Shown: in pieces, positions 57,850 through 64,000 of the stretch
Position numbering within the stretch: position 1 is the first letter of the stretch
How the letters are laid out: each line of letters starts with the position of its first letter
NCBI GenBank assembly: GCA_029204225.1
Contig: CM055101.1
Location: 58,825,579-58,889,578, forward strand
Length of the DNA stretch: 64,000 bases
Origin: Diphasiastrum complanatum
Lineage: Eukaryota > Streptophyta > Lycopodiopsida > Lycopodiales > Lycopodiaceae
Reading direction: 5' to 3'
Notes under the pieces: generated by a model
Database searches by the model: none
Told to the model about the DNA's origin: nothing
Seen by the model: only the letters and a program-made list of their open reading frames with translations
Position numbers and translations under genes: made by a program

Positions 57850-60449
57850 ATGAAATCAAAAAAAAAAAAAAAGACTTCCTTTCAATCATATTGAAATGTG
57901 ATCTTGGTATTGATGATAAAGGTTTGCTCAATGCCTCGACTTACTCATAAATGCCTCATGATATTATATGGCATAAGTCTCATGAAAGGCTCTTAGATTC
58001 ATGCTTCAATCCAAAAATAAAATAGGATATTGCGGATCTACTACCATGTTGGATTGAAAGCAAGCAAATTCAAAAGCCCTCCAATCGGCTATCAACTTGA
58101 AGACATATAATGAGGAAAATGGACACCTAGATGAAGAGAATCAACACAAACAAAACTATATTTAAATATAGGCTTCAAAGGACATATATACATTACAAGT
58201 TCTCAAAGTTATAAGTTCTAAATTGGCTCAAAATTTATGAACCAAATAGGCGAGTAGTTTCCTTATATAAGACTATTTGTTGTTTGATTTCTATAATTCC
58301 TATACATTTAAGAAAACAATGCTACTTGCTAGGAATAGTGAGTTATTGGCATGCCATTATAAATTGACATATTTACATCGAGGTGGCACACATGCAAGGC
58401 CATGCACAAGACTCAACACAAGCTCACTAGTGTAGCATGTACTAATGCATCGACACTAATACGTGGCATGGTATGGTCACTCACATTCTATTGAGCAATA
58501 TAAAACATAGTCTAAATTATTGACCTAATAATTGTATGTCTTTTATAGTAAACTCTAAGGTGTCCATATTTTATTGACATAACTTTACCATTTCAAATGT
58601 ATTCAACAATGTTTGTTCAAATCAATACTAGTCATGGAATTATTTTATCATAACAATGATAAGATATTCTTTGTCATTTTTCTACTTGTTAACCTTGCAA
58701 AATTTCTATAACAAAAATGTACAAAATGCATAAATCATTTTCATTTTCAGTATGACTTATAATAATCAAGTTGCTGACATAAGAGCAATTTGAAAAACAA
58801 GAAAGTACTTTATTGTTTTAGAGTTTTAATTAAATGTTCACGTTGTTTCCTAGGTAAAAACACTTTTAAGAGTTTTAATTGTGAAGAAATATTGTCCCAA
58901 ACATAAATGAAATGCCTCAGGCACACAAATCATGATTGTTGTATTAACATAGATTCTTGCAATGAATAAGAGTTTATGAACTAGTTTCTAGGTTTCTTAT
59001 GACATCATATATAATGATAACAACTTAAAATATCCAAAAGATTCATTATGACATAGTGGAATGATTGTCCATGTTTAGTATCAAAGTCAAAAGGCATTCA
59101 ATTTTCAGCTAGGAAATGTAAGGTACAACTAGAATCTATCCAATCAACTAATAATGGCTTTATAAATTAGAAAATTAACATTAATAACATTTGGTGGCAA
59201 TGTAATTAACAAAATACAATAGAATACGTCTGGTCTGTCACCTTCACATGATAACCATTATACAGAAAGTGAAGGACACTTTCAAGTCATATACGATTGA
59301 ATAATCAAAGAAGAAAATGTAAGAATGAGAAACAACCAAAAAAATAATTTAGAGTAGTTATAACTTGAAATAAAAATAGAATTGTGGTTTCATGTAATAT
59401 CATTTTTACTGAGATATAGATGTATAACCACAAGAATATCAAGAAAAGATAAATCAAAGTTATGTGCATTACTCTGATGTTGACAAAGCAAGTAAATATT
59501 TTTCCTAGAACTTTGCATGCGTTTATGATAGTTTTGCAGAATACAAACTATATCAATATAAGATATTTGGTTGTCAGTATCACAATTTTCAAGATATTAC
59601 ATTATTGTGTACACTCAATCTTGTTCAACTGTTCTATAAGAATCTTATTATCATTTGAAAATTGGATTCACATAGACAATTTCTATTCATAGCTAGTTTA
59701 TATCTCAAAGTAGCAAAATGAGTTTTTTTGATCAATATAAGAATTCAGAGTCTACCTGATATTGAGAAACCTTTTATCCCTCTTCTTTTTTACTATAAGA
59801 TATGAATAAGTCCTCCTAGGTGAAAGAATCTACCTCTCAAAACATTCTACTCATCAATCTACCTCACAAAACATTCTACTCATCATGGTAGTACATTTTC
59901 AATGTCAATCCATGAATAGATTCGTCTCTTGTCCACCATTAGTACTTCACCCATTTCTCCTAGCTCATACACTTTAACTCCCCTACTCTCTTTCCTACTT
60001 TCCAAATGGCCATTTGTTCTTGATTAGACATGTTTTCCCATATTGACTAAACATGTTTTCTATGAATTTTTTCTAAAATTAAATTACTATGAAAATTCAC
60101 CAAGGAGTCAAAATCCCTCTAGATTTCAAGATTATTTTTTTTGGTGATACTCTTTCCAAGGACTGTGACACTTGCGCTTCTGGATTCTATGCAAAGAAGC
60201 TTGTCGTAGGTAATATGAAATGGAAGAAATCGGATCATTTTCTTAGGGGATAGACCAATTGCATCTTCACTAGGTATTATTTGACATGCTTATTACAATT
60301 TGTATCACCTTAGTCATTGTTATAGCCTTTGGTGGCCTCCATGAGTGGTGTCCCTTTTTGGTAGCTAGAAAAAATTATAATTTTTTTTTAGTCATACTAG
60401 TTATTATTTACTAAATTGTTATTCATTGGGATTCGCTTATATAAATAGA
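57850..60449. other. Long AT-rich stretch without a gene
   Basis: No open frame of note and no recognisable repeat, apart from the near duplicate ATCTACCTC(A/T)CAAAACATTC at 59829 and 59858. Part of 60.1-60.45 kb may be LTR or leader of the copia element that follows, with a TATA-like TATATAAATAG at about 60440. Confidence 0.5.
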
Positions 60450-63400
60450 CACTTAGATTGGCTCTTTTGACTTCCACATGTGGAAGTTCAAAATGAAGAT
60501 GAACTTAATCGAGAAGGAGCTATGGGGATACGTAAACGGTTCTATAGCCAGACTGGCAGAATCTGAATTGCTCCCAGCATGGGAAGCAAAGGATGGCAAA
60601 GCACTTGCCATTGTATCCTTGAATCTAAAAGACACTTAGATTGCTTATGTATCAAACAACAGCACCTCCAAAGAAGCGTGGGATATCCTAACAAGTATCT
60701 ATGAGACTTCAGATGTATTGACTCGTCTCTTTCTGAGGAAAAAAGTCCTCACACCCAAGATGAGTGAAGGCACCTCAATCAGCGATCACCTGAACGAATT
60801 CAAATAGTTGCTGAATCAACTTGCTGCCATAGGTTCCCCTATTTCAGAAGAAAACTCAACAATGTCTCTTCTCGTCAGTCTTCCATCCTCCTACGACAAT
60901 CTGGTATTGCTTCTGAGCAATACTCTTGCGTTGTCTCTCCAGAAGCTGAAAGCAAGCCTATTGCAGGAAGAAGTTAGGAGAAAAAGATTATCCACAATGA
61001 GTACCAAGTCAATGGCATTGTACTCTAATAAGTAGCAGTGCAAGAAGAAGAAGAACTTCAAGGACAAGAAGACGAAGGCGGAGCAGCCAGTCTCAACGCA
61101 ACAACAACAACAACAGCACAGTCAACAATCGCCAAAGACCAAACTCTTTTGCAGGTATTGCAAAAAATCCAATCACGACATAAAGGATTGCCACATCCTC
61201 AAGCACAATGAAGCGAGGAAGAAGATGAAGTAGCACCAAGAGGGAGGCTCTGACACTATCAGAAATCCACAAGAAGAGGACAAGGCATTGATGGTACAAG
61301 ATCAACCAAGTAGAGATGCCTATCAATGGTATCTTGATTCAGGTGCTTCACAGCACATGATGCCATGTAAGAACCTATTTTCTACTCTCACAACAACAGA
61401 TTCAAAGCACATTTTCTTCGGCGACTCAAGTTTACACAAGGTTGAAGGCCAAGGCTCCATTCGACTACAGTTCCCTGACGGCATCACTAGAAAAGCTAAA
61501 TGGTGTACTTTATGTACCTAAATTAACAAAAAATCTATTATATATTAGCAAGGTCATTGATCAAGGCTATAGAGCTTTGTTTGCAGCTAGTTGATGTACT
61601 ATTTCTAATGAGAACTCTAATGAAATCCTCTCTGCACACAGAGAAGAAAATTTGTATATTCAAAGTTACGATTATGCACGTTCTATGGTTAACTCTAATG
61701 CTTATGTTGGCATCAAAGACTAGGTCATTTAAACATGCGTTCAATCTTGTACATGCATCGTAACAAATTGGTCAAAGATATGAATATCAATGTTGTCTCT
61801 ACACCTAATCAGACTGTCTGTGAAAATTGTCTACTAGGCAAACAACCTAGAACAAAATCTCAAAGAGGACAAGCCAAAGAGCGAAGTCCATTCTATCACT
61901 AATTCATAGTGACTTATGTGGTCCTATGAGTGTACCCTCTTTGGGTCAAGCTCTATAATACGTTACATTTATTAATGACTTCTCCCGGTTCACCAGAGTC
62001 ATGTTCATAAAGAACAAGTCAGAAGCATTCAATTGCTTCAAAGAATTCAAGCAATATATTGAGAACTAGACTGGTCAGAGAATCAAAGCCCTGCGGTCTG
62101 ATTCAGGGGGAGAGTTCCTATCAAATGAAATGACGGACTAGTTATCATCATGTGGCATGCACCATCAGTTCATAGCCAGCTACACTCCACAGCAAAATGG
62201 CATAGCTGGGCAAAAGAAGCGAACACTATTGGAAGCTGCACGATCCATGACTGTCAACGCTCAATTACCCCAAATTTTTTGGGCTAAAGCAATTTCTATA
62301 GTCTGTTATCTGCAAAATTATTCCAGCATGAAGGTAGTCGACTCCAAGACACCCTTTGAGGCCTACTACAGTTACAAACCAAGTTTGGAACATTTACATA
62401 TATTTGGATGTCTCTGCTATGCTCAAATTCCATCTAATCTGAGAAAGAAGTTAGACCCAATAAGTTATAAGTATATTTTTATCGGCTATTCAATGTCAGA
62501 CAAGGCATATTGTATTTATGACGTTAATACAAGTCATATCTCAGTCAGCCGTGATGTTGTCTTTCTTGAAGACAAATTTCATAATTTCAAGCAGAAGCAA
62601 CCAATGTAGGAGTCTGTCATAGCAGCTCTATTCTCCATCGATAGGCATCGACCTACGGATGTTCAAATACAAGAGTTTGTCCCAACAACTCCATTTGCCA
62701 TCGATGGTCCTAGACCCACGATTGTTCTCCACGATTGTTCAACCACAAGCTGAAGCTATCCCAATCATTTACCCAGGAGCAACATCCACTCAAGCACCTG
62801 CAGTTTGAAGGTCTGCAAGACAATGACAACAACCTGATCGTTTTGTCCCTCTGGCGTTCATCAGTCATGATGAACCTGCCACTATTGCAGAAGCACTGTC
62901 AATGCCCAATGCAGACGAATGGAAAGATGCCATGGATGTTGAGTACCATTTCTTGATGAAGAACAAGACCTAGAGTCTTGTTAATCCTCCTATAGGTATT
63001 AAGCCTATTGACTCTAAATGGATCTTCAAGCTAAAGCTTAAGCCAAATGGATCAATATCCAAATGGAAAGCTCGTTTAGTGGTTAAAGGATTTGAGCTAG
63101 TTTATGGAATAGATTACACTGACACCTTTAGTTCAATCATAAAACATCAACCTATTCTTGCTGGCTATAGCTGCTGTAGAAGATCTGGACATTCACCAGA
63201 TGGATGTCCAAACAACATTCCTTCATAGATACATACAAGAAGACATATTCATTTATCAACCAGAAGGTTACGTCCTTCAAGGCAAAGAGCCTTTGGTATG
63301 TAAATTTAAGGCATTATATGGTCTAAAGCAAGCTCCTAGGCCTGGTATGATAGAATAAATCACTTCTTGTTGCAACATAACTTCACTTCTTGCTCTGTAG

Positions 63401-63900
63401 ACTCTAATGTGTGTCTCAAACGTAAAGGGTCAAGCTATGTTATAATAGCATTATATGTTGATGATTCCTTAATTATCAGCAATTCAAATCAGTTATTATA
63501 GGAAACCAAATCCTTGCTTTCATCAAAATTTGAGACAAAGCACTATTCTTTGAGCTACAATGGTAATACAAAAGCTGCACTCACACTAATCACGTATTCA
63601 GATTCAGATTGGGCAGGAGACGTGGATACCAGAAAATCCACATCAGGTTAAATTTGTTTCCTTGCAGGAGGACCCATTTCATGGAACAACAAAAGGTAGA
63701 AATGCATTTCGTTGTCCTCCACAAAATCCGAATATGTTGTAGCTACATCAGCAGTGAAGGAGATAATTTGGCTAAGAAGGCTACTGCAAAATCTACAATT
63801 CCTCCAGATCGGTCCAACAATACTCCAGTGCGACAATCAGAGCTGCATAGCTCTATCTCTAAACCCACATACTCATGCTAGAACTAAACACATACATTAG
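60450..63900 (+). mobile_element. Ty1/copia element, all pol domains in order, broken
   Basis: Gag (about 60.48-61.03 kb; SEGTSISDHLNEFK, LVSLPSSYDNLV), a CCHC knuckle (CRYCKKSNHDIKDC, about 61.15 kb), protease (WYLDSGASQHM, about 61.33 kb), GAG-pre-integrase (about 61.7 kb), integrase (about 61.9-62.6 kb; YTPQQNGIAG, FGCLCYAQIP), reverse transcriptase (about 62.9-63.55 kb; QMDVQTTFLH, LYGLKQAPR, LYVDDS) and RNase H (about 63.57-63.9 kb; SDSDWAGD, STKSEYVVAT, ARTKHIH). LTRs are not defined in the window; the 3' one would lie at or beyond the end. It is broken, with more than ten breaks, and old. Confidence 0.92.
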
Positions 63901-64000
63901 AGAAAATATGGGCCCAAAGAGGGCCCTATAAGAAACGCCATGTAGGAGAGAGAGAAATAACTATAAAATAATTATAATATCATTTTCTAATTTCTTTACG
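63901..64000. other. Window end: short palindrome after the copia element
   Basis: GGGCCCAAAGAGGGCCC (63911-63927) is a 6-bp inverted repeat around five bases, followed by AGAGAGAG. It may belong to the copia 3' untranslated region or LTR; too short to tell. Confidence 0.4.

Overview
The window looks like nuclear DNA from a land plant with a large, repeat-rich genome. The evidence is Ty1/copia and Ty3 LTR elements primed from initiator-Met-type or Asp-type tRNA sites, a plant-type hAT transposase (BED finger plus DUF659), a CACTA fragment with DUF4218 and DUF4216, foldback MITEs, and plant-like host gene pieces (folate-biopterin transporter, SEC11, actin, a RAD7-like leucine-rich repeat protein). 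Some unfamiliar transposon-like proteins would fit a fern, lycophyte or gymnosperm, but the sequence does not settle the lineage. No complete, clearly functional host gene is present. No tRNA, rRNA or CRISPR array was seen.

Layout. 1-4.5 kb: intergenic DNA with a large foldback MITE (1239-2024), a diverged sister copy (3230-3790) and a roughly 60-bp tandem repeat. 4.5-8.1 kb: a well-bounded hAT transposon (4514-8129) inserted in a TA microsatellite, with a decayed transposase, an antisense ORF and two internal tandem repeats. 9.15-9.58 kb: one good exon of a folate-biopterin transporter on the minus strand. 12.2-14.5 kb: a copia RNase H scrap and a CACTA transposase remnant. 14.6-19.3 kb: a copia element split by a short non-autonomous LTR element (15837-17792) with a matching 5-bp target duplication. 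19.4-22.65 kb: remains of an unrecognised intron-containing element. 22.65-32.1 kb: a truncated LTR and leader of family X, then an old Ty3 element (23300-31948) with an extra ORF after integrase.

33.7-34.5 kb: part of a second unrecognised transposon-like gene. 34.5-38.5 kb: a young non-autonomous LTR element of family X (34477-38521) that carries two host gene fragments in antisense, one of actin and one of signal peptidase SEC11. 39.8-44.5 kb (minus): an unfamiliar multi-exon gene-like region with a possible zinc-binding exon and an FCP1/HAD-like segment, its introns filled with a degenerate GTACCAAA repeat. 45.5-50.8 kb: a MITE scrap, a deleted copia element and a family X LTR. 51-56.7 kb: GC-richer LTR-like DNA, short tandem repeats and a 3' half of a family X relative with gag-like coding. 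56.7-57.4 kb: a RAD7-like LRR gene fragment. 57.5 kb: a Ty3-type polypurine tract and LTR start. 60.4-63.9 kb: a broken copia element with all its domains in order.

The genes do not form a pathway; the window is best read as nested mobile elements around a few host exons. The observations most worth following are the gene-capturing family X element, the multi-exon HAD-like region at 39.8-44.5 kb, and the two unrecognised transposon-like proteins at 19.4-22.6 and 33.7-34.5 kb.
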